Assembly: GCA_021234535.1 (NCBI GenBank)
Contig: CM037838.1
Coordinates: 29,737,969-29,801,968, forward strand
From: Stichopus chloronotus
Lineage: Eukaryota > Echinodermata > Holothuroidea > Aspidochirotida > Stichopodidae
Length of the DNA stretch: 64,000 bases
Direction of reading: 5' to 3'
The position numbers and the translations under genes are program-made. The notes beneath the pieces are model-generated. The model did no database searches, was not told the origin of the DNA, and saw only the letters and a program-made list of their open reading frames with translations. Of this stretch, positions 28,801-37,373 are shown in pieces (position 1 is the stretch's first letter; every line of letters starts with the position of its first letter).

Positions 28801-31800
28801 ATTGTTGGCATAATTTTCATAACATATGACGCAATTTAGAATTATAATCCTAGCAATGTCCATGAAACTTTGTTAATAGCAAATACAAATAAAATTTGTT
28901 TCTCACTGCATGATGATGGCCAAACTTCAGTGAGCTTAAGTTTGACCATCATCAGATTTAATATGGAATACCCAGTTTCACCAAACAAATCTTTACACCC
29001 TTCTAATATCGTTTCCTTTCGCAGCTGACGTGATGAAGTCCATGGGTGCTCACAGCATCATCGCGGTGGATGTCGGAGGAGAGGAAGATTCAAATTTTAC
29101 CCACTATGGAGATGACCTCTCTGGCTGGTGGATGCTTTGGAAGAAATGGAACCCCTGGGCCACCCCTGTCAGGGTAAACCACTTTATGTGCTCATTGTTG
29201 GTAGTCTCACCTCACCTGTCAAGGTGAGCTACTGTACATCATTCACTCATTGTGACTAGTCATGCCATTTCGTTAATTACAGTTCTAAAAGCAGCCCTCT
29301 TCCATCAGAACTTAAGACTCTTGTTATTTGTTTCCTTCATCGACCCCTTCTGTTTTTCCCAACATGTTTAGAAACCAAGACCATAAATTTTGAAAAATTG
29401 TACCATATGGTGAGTGAAACTGTTTGTCAAACTTTCGTCTGTATGTTGTTGGGTGCTAGACTTGGCAAAATAGGTTTTTCTTTGTTTTTGATTAATTGTT
29501 CAGAGATGGTAAGTAAGCATTCTTCTTGCAAAATGTCCTGAATCTAGTCGTGTTTCATCAGGCGGTGCTTGCATGATCATAGTACAATGGTTACAAAATC
29601 ATGGTGCAAACGAACATGCTGCATTATCATGTGAAGGATAGATGCACAGTATGTGTATGCAGAAGGAAAGCAGTGACATGTATACAAAAACATAAGGACA
29701 GTATACTACATTTGAAGTGTTAGATATAGTTCCTGTCCTCTACATCTAGCATACAATGTAATTCAAAGGAACCTTACTGACAGGAAAGTGGGTCAAACAT
29801 CTCTACATCCACCAACACACCTTCCTACCCATACTTGGACATACCCATGGACCCCCCATGAATTCACCCATGGACCCACCCATGGATGCACCCATGCACC
29901 TTTCTTTAGAAGGTGTGGCAATGCCCTAAACCCATTTGAACAAAAAGTTTTTATGGCAGCAAAATGCTCGATTTGTCTTTTATATTTAATCATGCAGTTC
30001 CACCACACCAGAACTAGCTTACACTATCTGTTACGGAAACCCCAAACAGTGTAACAATCGGTGGATACTTATTCCCACAATGCCAGGGATTGTGTGAACA
30101 AGTATTGTTATAAATGGCTGTGCTGAATGTTTGAGTTTCTTGTTGGAGGAAAATACCGTATGTCAACATGCTGAGTATTATTAGAGACTGGTGACACTTT
30201 TAATTATTCTGGTGTTGCCTCTAATTAACCTATTTGTTCAGAATCAATTCATAAAATAATTAAAATATCATCTTCTGCAGGTGCCGGCCCTGACGGAGAT
30301 TCAGAGTCGATTGGCCTACATCTCCTGTTGTAAGCAGATGGAGGAGATTAAATGCAGCGATTATTGCCTGTACATCAGACCTGCAATAGGAGTGTAAGTT
30401 CGATATGCCTCTCCCAGGAAGTGTACCCAAGCAAATTAGCAGCTTTGTAATCTTACATCAATATCATCGATGCTAGAGATGTTTGGCTTTTGCCTAAAGT
30501 TAAAATATGCAACCTACCCCAACAAAACAAAAAGTAAGATGATAGCAGTCCTGACCACCTTTAGTGCAGTTTATCAACAGAACACACCTAAATGTTGATG
30601 TTTGCGAGAGGCATTGTGTGTGTATGCACAGAGGACACAATCATCCTCCTTCTCTGAGGCATATTCTCCTTCCACCGTCTATGTATTTTACTTTTTAACA
30701 AAAGCCTGGTTCTGACTGCCTTATTTTACCAATTAATGAAGTGTAATATCCGTTATTTATAGTCCTGAAGGGTCTTTCGACAAATTTTGGCTGTCACTGC
30801 TGTGCTTTCTGAATTGTTTAACACCACTCATTTAATGAGACTCATATTAACTAAATTGATTCACACACATTGTTTCAATCCATGTGCAAAATTTCAGTTT
30901 AATGTTTGTTTTCTTGTTTTTTTGCTAAAGACATCGTGACTTAATAAATACATCCAAAACTCATTAAAATTGACACCAGTGTAGAAATTAAAATCTTCAT
31001 CCGCCCTTGCATGGGAACAGCTACAATGTTTTTCCCCGTTTGGCACATAGCATATAGCTATAGTAAAATTAAAATGTCTCGTATCATGAAAGACGATTTA
31101 CCCAACTTATATTGCCTTGTGATGTATCCACAATGCCGCTACTATTGACAACACAAAACAAATGCAATACTGTATTAATCCTCTCATTGTTATGATTTCT
31201 TTCAGTATTTTCACCGATTTCGTAGTGTTTTTATTTGGAGTGACCCAATAGTATTTTTTCTCTCACTGTTTTGATCAAAGCTCTGTGAGATTGTGGAATG
31301 GAATCTGTGGTGCTTCATAATGATGCTTGATTTGAACTTTGCTGTCCTGTTGAGAAGACATACTATACTATAATAAAACAAAATAGATGCAGGAAGCTTC
31401 ACAACTGCAAATTAAGATACAATTCTTTTTCCAATTTTTAAAACTAAATCATTTTCAATCGTTTATGAGAACTGACATTCACAAACCTTCAAATGTTGGT
31501 CCTCTATCAGTTTTAAACTCGAAGCAGTTTTTCTACCCATTATGTTTCCCTGCACATTGACCCATACATTGCTCTCCTTTTGCATGTTTGATTAATTGCA
31601 ATCTGTGGAGCTTCACTTCTATGTCTTTTCAAAACATGAGCAAAACACAATTGTTGAACTGCCTCACATCTGTGCATAATTGTCATTCGCCCACAAAACC
31701 ATTCTGTTGCATGTTACTTTACTGTTTTCTTATCTAAGCATCCAGAATAGGAAGTATTTTTGTCCTTGTATGTTCGATACTGCAGCTTCAGGACTTTGGA

Positions 31801-34567
31801 CTTTCATAAATACGATGCTATCAAAGCAGTTGGCTATGACAAGGGTAAGACGGTGTTTGAAGGCTGGAAACAATCGGGGCTCTTAGAAAGAATAACCAAA
31901 GTTGGGGCAGTCAACAGGCAACAGCAAGTAAGTAAAAGCAGGGAGTTGTTACTTAGATGCTTTAAAGTTTGAAGTCGTGAAGGTCACTATCCAATGTTTA
32001 TTTATTGTTCCTGACATTTTTATAGTGCCTATACATGACGAGAAAGTAAACACAATATGGTATTTGATGTCTGCTACAGTTTGTGAAAGTAATACACCTA
32101 CTGCCACCACATTGCCAATTGTTGAGAAAATAAATCATTATTCAGCCTTTGGTTGCTCTGTGTCACCTATGACAATACAACAGTGAGGTATAGGTCAGAA
32201 CATGAAGAAAAATCTGTATCTGGCTATTTCAGGAACTATTGGAAAGTTCTCAGTCATCAAAATATTAGACTGAGGCCTCCTCAGCTTATTTGCATGCGAT
32301 CCCTACTATTGTTTCTTTGTCTAAATAACACCTCCCTAGCACAAGGAAGTCTTCATATAATTTGCTACAATAGCATAGCATTGTTTGTCAATTGTTCTTA
32401 TCCCCTGAGACTGCCAAGTAAAAGAATTTACCAAATAATAAAGCAACTTTCAAGAGACCTGTTCATAGATATTTCTGGAACTTTGTGATGTGTGACTAGT
32501 TGTGGCAAATGATGGGTGTGACTGAGGGTGGAGGCAAAGCAGACATGCACTCTTCCCACTCGCAACATGTAAAAATGACCCACAATGTATGATCCCCTGA
32601 TATGCTAAGCACTGGATGTAGGCAAGGGTAGATCCAGTAATTGCTATAAGGGGAGGAGGTGGGGGCAATCAAAGTCCACAGAAAATCCCTTCTAAGAGCA
32701 GAGCACCTGTATTATGGTTTAGGGTACAGGGGCCATGTGAAGGCTCTTAGCGGGGTCCATGGGTAGTACCCCATTGGGAGTCTAAGGGGCAAAGCCAGGA
32801 AGCTCTTGCCTATGAGACAATTTGAACGTAGATAATGCGTATGAGCTGAAGGCATTACATGCTTCTGCATACCCCATACACTGGTAATGTCATGCAAAAT
32901 GTGTCACTTAGACCTGACTTCATTTTTTATTCTTTTCAGTGTATTTTTGCATTTTTCTTGAATGACTTAAGGGGAGGCATTATTGCCCTCTGAATCCACT
33001 GTTTGATGTGTTTGTTCATGATTTCAGTGATTGCATCGCTTAAGTGCATGTGGTCAAAGCTTCAATAACATTCAAACTCAGCCATAAATCCTGTTAAATG
33101 CCATCCTCGAGAGATTAAGACAGGGAGATCCAAATGATTTCCAAGTGGGTGAAACTTGTCAAAATGTTAAAGCAAATTACTGATTTTATACCTCTATGCT
33201 TCATCCACCTCAGAGAGCTGACAGTAAGTGGAACATTTGCACAAACAGTAAACTGGGCCAAAGTTAAGGTTCTGTCCTGAAAATTTATGCTCTTTTCTCT
33301 AACCACAGGTCAAACATCACATCAACCCACGGCTATCAGAACTGGCAGTGGTTGTGTCTAATCTGGCTCCAACTTTGTATGGAACTTCCAGCCTAGGTTA
33401 GTGAAAGTGATCCCCTTTTAATGGGGACTGTGTAGTGGCTCTCCAATAACTGTTGAAGTTGCTACAAATATTGTATAAATTGTAAAAAAAGAAATATCTA
33501 GGCTTTGTGGTAAGGTACTGCTTTCTAATACATTTTTTCATGATTGTGTCAGATGAAGATAAAGCTGATGGTCAAATATTTAATCAACCATCAGGTGATT
33601 ACAATGGCAGCACAGACACCCACAATCTTAGAGGAGGTTATTGAGTCAATGCCAAAACTTGAGGTTTTATTTCTTATTCTCATTTAAGGTAGCATCATTC
33701 TGGAATGGTGTCCATAGAATCTATGGAAAAAGTGTATAAACAACTGCTGTAGGAACGTGTCCAATTTGAAATTGGTTTCCGCAGTGATCATCTGTGTATT
33801 GTGAGTTGAGCTGTCCTCTGCAAAGTTAGTCATACACAATCTTGGTTATAGCTGAAACATTAGGTGAGGGCATGGTGGGGGGGGGGGGGTGTGGCAAATG
33901 GACATTCTGTTTCCCTTATGTTGGATTGACCATAAGTGCCATGTATTTTATTTACGAGGCAAATAATGTACCTGAAATCATTTTGTTATTAAAGAGAAGT
34001 ATATTGGCATTTCTACCACACGTGTATCATCATCATTCCTTCTTGCATTTCTTATCGTACTGCTGTTTGGGGGTATGCTTTGTTTTAGTTTGATTGGCCA
34101 TAGCGACTGTATTTTGCAAGTTAACTGGCTGTTATCCCCCTCAGCCCACCTTTTCCACCTGGCTTGCACATCCCAAACTTTTAAGAGGAACATTGCAAAT
34201 TGAGGAACATTAACATAGGCAAGTCACAGCTTGCCGTCATTCCATGATGATGCCATCTCTGGACAATTTCTGTCAGACTGGTCTAAATTTTTCTCTAGAT
34301 TTATAATTAACAAATCAAAATGCAGTCAAGGAGTTAGACAGATAATGTGGTTGACTTGTCTGCGATTCTCCTTCAGACGAGGGGGAGACCGATGGTGTCG
34401 TGGAATCTTCATCGGAGACATTCATCAGCCTGAACAAAAAGGAGAGCTGCCTGTCCCAGGAGGACGGAGACACTGCCGAGTCCGGATCGGACACCGCCTT
34501 CACATCCGACGGGGTTAGGTTGAGACATACATCCCGGCAATCGATCGCCGACACGGAAGATGAGTAG
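1791..34567 (+). CDS. PNPLA6/7: Neuropathy-target-esterase-like lysophospholipase, full 29-exon coding span
   Basis: Seen: coding exons at 1791-1872, 2717-2802, 3466-3557, 4539-4691, 5241-5400, 6115-6195, 6731-6859, 8297-8377, 10326-10482, 11657-11713, 12066-12226, 12372-12464, 12629-12706, 13155-13360, 13567-13698, 14213-14386, 15904-16046, 16931-17041, 17230-17293, 17988-18102, 19419-19789, 20954-21174, 22637-22759, 27612-27728 (or 27775-27891), 29025-29173, 30281-30393, 31786-31927, 33309-33396 and 34377-34567. They total 3870 nt with all phases agreeing. Order: membrane segment (aa 2-22), cNMP-like domain 1 (about 138-261), acidic/Ser-rich linker (289-413), cNMP-like domains 2 and 3 (about 414-689), then a patatin domain from the glycine-rich oxyanion loop (about 903-910) through GTSMG (Ser934) and DGG (Asp1054). 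The 120-residue Ser-Asp spacing equals that of vertebrate NTE. Known: family members are ER-anchored and deacylate lysophosphatidylcholine/phosphatidylcholine. An invertebrate gene is probably co-orthologous to both PNPLA6 and PNPLA7. An upstream 5' exon may exist, since an acceptor AG directly precedes the ATG. Confidence 0.95.
1896..1977 (+). CDS. PNPLA6/7: PNPLA6/7 exon 1 duplicate (copy 2)
   Basis: This copy belongs to a 105-bp direct duplication (1791-1895 / 1896-2000) that differs at two positions, one silent and one Val-to-Ile. It retains its own ATG and GTGAGT donor. Its acceptor is only the AG of GAAAATAG, without a pyrimidine tract, so on splice signals it looks weaker than copy 1. 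If copy 1 is not spliced at its own donor, translation from the first ATG stops at a TGA just before this copy. Confidence 0.5.
2717..2802 (+). CDS. PNPLA6/7: PNPLA6/7 exon 2
   Basis: Encodes the basic juxtamembrane stretch with the family-typical core PRFRKRDK and FYGRKFM. Acceptor GATAG, donor GTGAGT; enters in phase 1 and leaves in phase 0. Confidence 0.9.
3466..3557 (+). CDS. PNPLA6/7: PNPLA6/7 exon 3
   Basis: Begins VRKISG, continuing the basic region, and ends after NNIH plus two bases at a GTGAGT donor (phase 2). A 30-residue Lys/Arg-rich segment with no independent domain signal. Confidence 0.88.
4539..4691 (+). CDS. PNPLA6/7: PNPLA6/7 exon 4
   Basis: Encodes [12 protein letters not shown] followed by [12 protein letters not shown], the conserved lead-in to the first cyclic-nucleotide-binding-like domain. 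Acceptor AACAG, donor GTACGC. Confidence 0.92.
5241..5400 (+). CDS. PNPLA6/7: PNPLA6/7 exon 5, cNMP-binding-like domain 1 (first half)
   Basis: Contains [12 protein letters not shown], then [20 protein letters not shown], the beta-roll signature of cyclic-nucleotide-binding folds. In NTE these domains are generally regarded as regulatory; nucleotide binding is unproven here. Confidence 0.95.
6115..6195 (+). CDS. PNPLA6/7: PNPLA6/7 exon 6, cNMP-like domain 1
   Basis: Encodes [19 protein letters not shown], which occupies the phosphate-binding-cassette region of domain 1 as in vertebrate NTE. Phase 0 at both ends. A 12-bp tandem repeat begins about 60 bp inside the following intron. Confidence 0.92.
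6253..6302 (+). repeat. 12-bp tandem repeat, about four units
   Basis: Unit ACTATAATGACC with one variant (ACTGTAATGACC), lying in the intron after PNPLA6/7 exon 6. A TGACC half-site recurs in each unit. Confidence 0.9.
6731..6859 (+). CDS. PNPLA6/7: PNPLA6/7 exon 7, end of cNMP-like domain 1
   Basis: Begins [13 protein letters not shown], then [15 protein letters not shown] and SMVRIVQ, the C-terminal helices of domain 1. CAG acceptor and GTGAGT donor, phase 0. Confidence 0.92.
8297..8377 (+). CDS. PNPLA6/7: PNPLA6/7 exon 8
   Basis: Encodes [20 protein letters not shown], the helical exit of domain 1 (vertebrates have a very similar RLQRVTF..L.NYLGL). Phase 0 to phase 0, 27 codons. Confidence 0.92.
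8510..8655 (+). repeat. Dispersed repeat, copy 1, containing a DR1 motif
   Basis: Shares an ordered series of blocks with the reverse complement of 40072-40218: TGTGACACTTGCTT, GATGAAA.TCA.ACTTGGTATG, TGCCATAT and GGTGGAGGTCAAAGGTCATC. It lies in the intron between PNPLA6/7 exons 8 and 9. No coding capacity; probably an old nonautonomous element or low-copy repeat family. Confidence 0.8.
10326..10482 (+). CDS. PNPLA6/7: PNPLA6/7 exon 9, linker
   Basis: A Ser/Arg-rich inter-domain segment including [25 protein letters not shown] is a basophilic-kinase-like site, by inference. A C-run precedes the acceptor. Leaves in phase 1. Confidence 0.85.
11657..11713 (+). CDS. PNPLA6/7: PNPLA6/7 exon 10, short linker exon
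   Basis: A 57-bp exon in phase 1 at both ends, hence a possible in-frame cassette. It reads [25 protein letters not shown] acceptor, GTAGGC donor. Assignment rests on phase fit rather than close family similarity. Confidence 0.75.
12066..12226 (+). CDS. PNPLA6/7: PNPLA6/7 exon 11, linker
   Basis: Encodes [20 protein letters not shown] followed by an acidic stretch ending DDSEEME. It links cNMP-like domains 1 and 2. ATCAG acceptor; leaves in phase 0. Confidence 0.85.
12372..12464 (+). CDS. PNPLA6/7: PNPLA6/7 exon 12, start of cNMP-like domain 2
   Basis: Reads [19 protein letters not shown], the helical entry to domain 2. TTTCAG acceptor and GTAAGT donor, phase 0 at both ends. Confidence 0.9.
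12629..12706 (+). CDS. PNPLA6/7: PNPLA6/7 exon 13, cNMP-like domain 2
   Basis: Encodes [19 protein letters not shown], beta strands of domain 2. 26 codons, phase 0. Confidence 0.9.
13155..13360 (+). CDS. PNPLA6/7: PNPLA6/7 exon 14, cNMP-like domain 2 core
   Basis: Contains [20 protein letters not shown], the phosphate-binding-cassette-like motif of domain 2 that is strongly conserved in NTE proteins. Leaves in phase 2. Confidence 0.95.
13567..13698 (+). CDS. PNPLA6/7: PNPLA6/7 exon 15
   Basis: Encodes the helices closing domain 2 ([20 protein letters not shown]) and the lead into domain 3 ([15 protein letters not shown]). Phase 2 at both ends. Confidence 0.94.
   Translation, partial: HHKKETICSPKVRTSGSEQAVSICKTNRLCSRLDANRGWKICL
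14213..14386 (+). CDS. PNPLA6/7: PNPLA6/7 exon 16, cNMP-like domain 3
   Basis: Encodes [19 protein letters not shown] and then [19 protein letters not shown], the beta-roll and cassette of the third domain. Phase 2 at both ends. Confidence 0.96.
15904..16046 (+). CDS. PNPLA6/7: PNPLA6/7 exon 17, end of cNMP-like domain 3
   Basis: Reads [20 protein letters not shown] then [18 protein letters not shown], matching the family's helical end of domain 3. Leaves in phase 1. Confidence 0.95.
16931..17041 (+). CDS. PNPLA6/7: PNPLA6/7 exon 18
   Basis: Encodes [19 protein letters not shown] then [11 protein letters not shown], the conserved segment ahead of the patatin domain. The acceptor is a tandem GAG-CAG, so use of the upstream AG would add one codon without changing frame. 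Confidence 0.93.
17230..17293 (+). CDS. PNPLA6/7: PNPLA6/7 exon 19
   Basis: A 64-bp exon encoding [25 protein letters not shown] acceptor, GTAAGT donor; phase 1 in, phase 2 out. Confidence 0.92.
17988..18102 (+). CDS. PNPLA6/7: PNPLA6/7 exon 20
   Basis: Encodes [20 protein letters not shown] and AWTQRCIRQ, closely matching the vertebrate pre-patatin region. Leaves in phase 0. Confidence 0.95.
19419..19789 (+). CDS. PNPLA6/7: PNPLA6/7 exon 21, entry to patatin domain
   Basis: The largest exon. It runs from [16 protein letters not shown] through EWLN-like [19 protein letters not shown] to SRLA-like [20 protein letters not shown]. The closing glycine-rich loop (LGGGGAR, completed by the next exon's G) forms the oxyanion hole in patatin enzymes. 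Several long ORFs on the opposite strand here are shadows of this GC-rich exon. Confidence 0.97.
20954..21174 (+). CDS. PNPLA6/7: PNPLA6/7 exon 22, nucleophile elbow
   Basis: Encodes [13 protein letters not shown] and then GTSMG at 21021-21035, whose Ser (AGC at 21027-21029, residue 934) is the predicted nucleophile of the GXSXG hydrolase motif. It continues [14 protein letters not shown], as in NTE. Leaves in phase 1. Confidence 0.98.
22119..22502. mobile_element. Possible MITE with 12-bp terminal inverted repeats
   Basis: GGGGCATAGCTA at 22119-22130 is matched exactly by its reverse complement at 22491-22502, and G-rich similarity continues several bases inward on both arms. The 384-bp interior has no transposase. 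I see no clear target-site duplication, so chance or another origin is possible. It lies in the intron before PNPLA6/7 exon 23. Confidence 0.35.
22637..22759 (+). CDS. PNPLA6/7: PNPLA6/7 exon 23, patatin domain
   Basis: Encodes [20 protein letters not shown] and [18 protein letters not shown]. Ends in phase 1, the entry phase shared by both alternative versions of the next exon. The following intron is about 4.85 kb, the longest in the gene. Confidence 0.97.
24665..25690 (+). repeat. Degenerate ~66-bp minisatellite in PNPLA6/7 intron 23
   Basis: Recurring core TGTCAGCCTACATAATCT, followed by TTTACTACTCATAGG and TACATTAACACAA, with unit starts near 24792, 24857, 24922, 24988, 25446, 25515 and 25582. 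Spacing is 65-69 bp where units are adjacent. Units are strongly diverged and interrupted around 25050-25390. Confidence 0.7.
27612..27728 (+). CDS. PNPLA6/7: PNPLA6/7 exon 24A, catalytic-Asp exon, canonical version
   Basis: A 117-bp exon, phase 1 to phase 1, encoding [20 protein letters not shown] and then [13 protein letters not shown]. The Asp of D-G-G (27701-27703, residue 1054) is the predicted partner of Ser934 in the catalytic dyad. This version is closest to vertebrate NTE, including the [12 protein letters not shown] run. The donor GTATGT opens a 46-bp gap before exon 24B. Confidence 0.97.
27775..27891 (+). CDS. PNPLA6/7: PNPLA6/7 exon 24B, alternative catalytic-Asp exon
   Basis: Same length and phases as exon 24A and the same start ([11 protein letters not shown]), then [20 protein letters not shown]. 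By my count 31 of 39 residues match 24A, while codon positions differ widely, so this looks like an old duplicate kept under protein-level constraint. The Asp is retained (27864-27866), but the second glycine of D-G-G is Cys. It has its own CCACAG acceptor and GTAAGA donor. It most likely substitutes for 24A by mutually exclusive splicing; including both would add 39 residues in frame inside the catalytic domain. Confidence 0.88.
29025..29173 (+). CDS. PNPLA6/7: PNPLA6/7 exon 25, patatin domain
   Basis: Encodes [20 protein letters not shown] then [19 protein letters not shown], both NTE hallmarks. GCAG acceptor; leaves in phase 0. Confidence 0.96.
29840..29905 (+). repeat. CCCATGGA-type simple repeat
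   Basis: Imperfect iterations of CCCATGGACCCA and CCCATGCACC in an intron between PNPLA6/7 exons 25 and 26. It generates short spurious ORFs on both strands. Confidence 0.8.
30281..30393 (+). CDS. PNPLA6/7: PNPLA6/7 exon 26
   Basis: Reads [20 protein letters not shown] and [10 protein letters not shown], the end of the patatin core. CTGCAG acceptor and GTAAGT donor; leaves in phase 2. Confidence 0.95.
31786..31927 (+). CDS. PNPLA6/7: PNPLA6/7 exon 27
   Basis: Encodes [20 protein letters not shown] and then [16 protein letters not shown], matching the family's post-catalytic helix. Leaves in phase 0. Confidence 0.95.
33309..33396 (+). CDS. PNPLA6/7: PNPLA6/7 exon 28
   Basis: Encodes [20 protein letters not shown], the conserved LAE/LAVV..L.P segment near the C-terminus. 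CCACAG acceptor, GTTAGT donor, phase 1 out. Confidence 0.92.
34377..34567 (+). CDS. PNPLA6/7: PNPLA6/7 exon 29, terminal coding exon
   Basis: Encodes an acidic, Ser-rich, poorly conserved tail (for example [20 protein letters not shown]) and ends in TAG at 34565-34567. The acidic disordered tail is typical of NTE proteins. CTTCAG acceptor in phase with exon 28. Confidence 0.92.
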
Positions 34568-35300
34568 CTGAAATGCGGCCGCAAGGATCGTATCACGTAA
34601 ACGTGGATGATGTCATCTGTTGGCCCTTGATGTATTCCATTAATGGAGAAGACATGGTAGCGGTGTATCGACAAAGTCATTATTGACACCATTAAAGCAG
34701 TGAAGTAAATCTTTGGTCAAAGTGCAATCAACATAGAGGACCTGTGTAGGATATATCACTGCTTATTAACCAAGCAGTATGGGGGCTAGCACCAAGTGCT
34801 ATCTGTCAACTTACCCAGCAAGTTTAAATAAATTTCTATGGTTGTAGGTTGGAAGTGGTGGACTTTCAGCTATGTATAGAGTGGAGATTTTGTTTTCAAA
34901 TTTCAAGTGTTCATATGTTAATGATGCCTTTAAAGGAAGAAAAGGGAAACCTCATTGCCAAAATAAAGGTTGTACAAAAAAAAAAGAAAAGAAAAAAGCA
35001 GTACAGCTCATTGACTGTGAAGGAGTATCTTCGTAATACATCCCAGTTTAATAGCTATCTTATACTTGCCATCTTTGGTTTTCAACCATTTATAGAGATC
35101 TTTAGCTGAAGTGTGTTTGTAGATCTCCTACTCTCAATCCTTTCACACATTATTCATTGGATCAGTTTTTTCAAGCCACCTCTTTTGCTTTCGCCACTTT
35201 TTTGTAACAATTTTAAGTGTTTTTCAGTCAATATCTGCTAGTGTAATGTGGATAAAATGTAATTTTATGAATAAAAGTCATGTTTGTTTTTTTTGTCAGT
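34568..35300 (+). other. PNPLA6/7: PNPLA6/7 3' UTR
   Basis: Noncoding AT-rich sequence after the stop. The best polyadenylation signal is AATAAA at 35270-35275, followed at once by a T/GT-rich stretch. An earlier AATAAA-like site near 34963 could give a shorter mRNA. The true 3' end is inferred. Confidence 0.6.
35270..35275 (+). promoter_or_regulatory. Polyadenylation signal AATAAA for PNPLA6/7
   Basis: Canonical hexamer with a downstream T-rich/GT-rich element beginning within about 10 bp, 703 bp after the stop codon. Confidence 0.55.
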
Positions 35301-35722
35301 TTCTGACCATCCAAGCTTAGCACAAATATTCAGATTTTAGAGACTGTTGACATGTGTTTTGGACATTAGACAACAATCTAAGACCATATGAGTGAAACAA
35401 GTCAGAGGTAAAACAGCCAATTCTTCCATTTTTAAGGTACCAAAGTGAAATGGCACCACAGAATGTTAAGGATGAGTGCCCACTCACATAATCACCTTTA
35501 TTCTTCCCTGTAATTTCATCGTTCTGGACCGTAATAAATAATTATTTGTATATAGAGAGCTATATATTTCAATAATTTGAATTTGGCACGAAGGCTAGGG
35601 GCAGGGGAGAAGATAGATTGGGCTGGCATGATGTTGACATTATCAATACGGATTGCTTTGATGTCCCATGAACTTGAATAAAATAGGTGGCTGTCGCCAT
35701 AGATAATTTGTCAAAATTCAAT

Positions 35723-36361
35723 TCATTTCATGAAATTTTGAAGTGGACATTTTACATGCTTTCGTTCCAAGCATAGTGACACATCTTTCAGAGCAACTTC
35801 AAGCAGTGTGTACTGTTTGATGAAAAAGCAAACAACCTCCATTGGTAATCTTTCATCTCTCTCATCCATTTGATACCAAGCTGTAAAACAACACATCTGT
35901 GCCATGTTTTTTTTGTTCTTTTTTCCATAAGAAATTTTACTTTGTGTAGTGTCAATTATTATAGCAAGAAAATCATTTAGTTTTTGGTTAAACGAATCCT
36001 GTGGTAGATATGCAGGATTTCCTTGCAAATAACCACAAAGAAACTTGTAAGCAAAAGCATTTCGTTTGGTAATTTTGCAATATTGGGACAAAGAGATCAC
36101 CATATAGTCAGTCCTTTGGTGCATGTTTGAAAACACAGGAATAACAGTACATACTACTTTAAATGACATTCAGTTTAGTGACACATCTACCATAATTGAC
36201 TTGAGTTGCCCAGAAAAGGAAAAATGTGATCTCAGACATTGACAAGCAGTCAGCTGTATGTGAAGTCTCCAAGTGGCAACCGAGTTGCAGCTTGCAGCTT
36301 CTTTGCACAAAACCAAACCTGAACATCTGTGTCTACCAGTAGCAGTTTTAAAATATGTCAC
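35723..36361 (-). pseudogene. Unrecognised ORF pair in one frame, split by a single TGA
   Basis: Two minus-strand ORFs (36361-36170 and 36169-35723) share one reading frame and are separated only by TGA at 36172-36170, together about 212 codons. The second contains YCKITKRNAFAYKFLCGYL and FNQKLNDFLAIIIDTTQSKI. I recognise no family. It lies downstream of the ANKRD45 stop, so it could be ANKRD45 3' UTR, a decayed gene fragment, or chance in AT-rich DNA. Confidence 0.25.
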
Positions 36362-37347
36362 CGATCTGTGTTTTGTCTGGTTATATCACAGTGTGTTTTA
36401 TTACATTTGCCACTTTACACAAAATAGTCTCCAACTTCTTATTGAACAAGTTTCTATCTCTGAGCACAACACATATGGTGAGGACTTGAACCAATGTGAG
36501 TAGTCCAACCAGTTGTTCAAGTTGAGTACCACTGAACTGAAACTCCATTCAGAATTATACAACTTTAAGGTTTCAGTAAGTGTCAAAAGAATGTGTTTTA
36601 TTCCTTTTTTTTTCATCACTGCGGCTTTTTTCGTCACTGCGACTTGTTTGCCTACAGTTGCAAGCCTGCGAAATGTAAGGTAAAAGTTCCAAAATTGGAA
36701 TGAAACAGTGTCTTCCTTTTAAAGTTGTAAATTCTTCTACAAATAAGAGAGTAGAGCAAGATATTTGCAACATCAATCCAATTGAGAAATACTTAACTTT
36801 GGGTTATCAAGGATGGTTCTGTTATCTCATTATGTACATGCACCCGTTTTACCTTTTATTCATGCAGAGAGCTATCACACCATTTATTGCATTGTGCTAT
36901 GTTTTAAAGCACACAAATGGGTGCTTCCATTTCTATCAGAATCGAATTGTTACAAAATGCAAGCCTAGATCCAAAGCCATAGCGAATCAGACGTACGCAC
37001 CATGTGATACGTGGCAATGTCTGCCGTCTCACACCGCAGAGGCAGAGATTTACTGATAGGTGTCATACTTTCATCCATGGCTCTCATCTTCATATCATCT
37101 AGTATCTGAGCAATTTTTCAAGTTAAGCTCTCCCATGTCAAGTAAGTTGAGAATGATTTTAGCGAAAGTTATGTTCATTAAAACCTAGAAGGAAGAGACT
37201 CCACATCCACCGCTAATCACCCTGAGAATGATGACTCATTTAACTACTGCCTTAGAGTTCTTCAAAGCTTTGAAAGTGTGGTCTTTCCTTTGGGAGCAGA
37301 AATAAAAGTATTCAAAACTGCCAGTGCTCAGTGTTCCGGTTCTCATG

Positions 37348-37373
37348 TTACTTTTTCGGAGGTTTCTCAGGAG
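37348..37373 (-). CDS. ANKRD45: ANKRD45 exon 5, 26-nt terminal coding exon
   Basis: A TTTTATTTCAG acceptor, in correct phase after exon 4, gives PPEKPPKK then TAA. It is short, but the acceptor is strong, the phase fits, and the Lys-rich end is plausible. A candidate AATAAA on this strand lies at 36888-36883. Confidence 0.65.

Noticed and set aside
36700..37056. 118-aa plus-strand ORF between PNPLA6/7 and ANKRD45
   Set aside because: No family resemblance, AT-driven composition, overlaps the probable ANKRD45 3' UTR.
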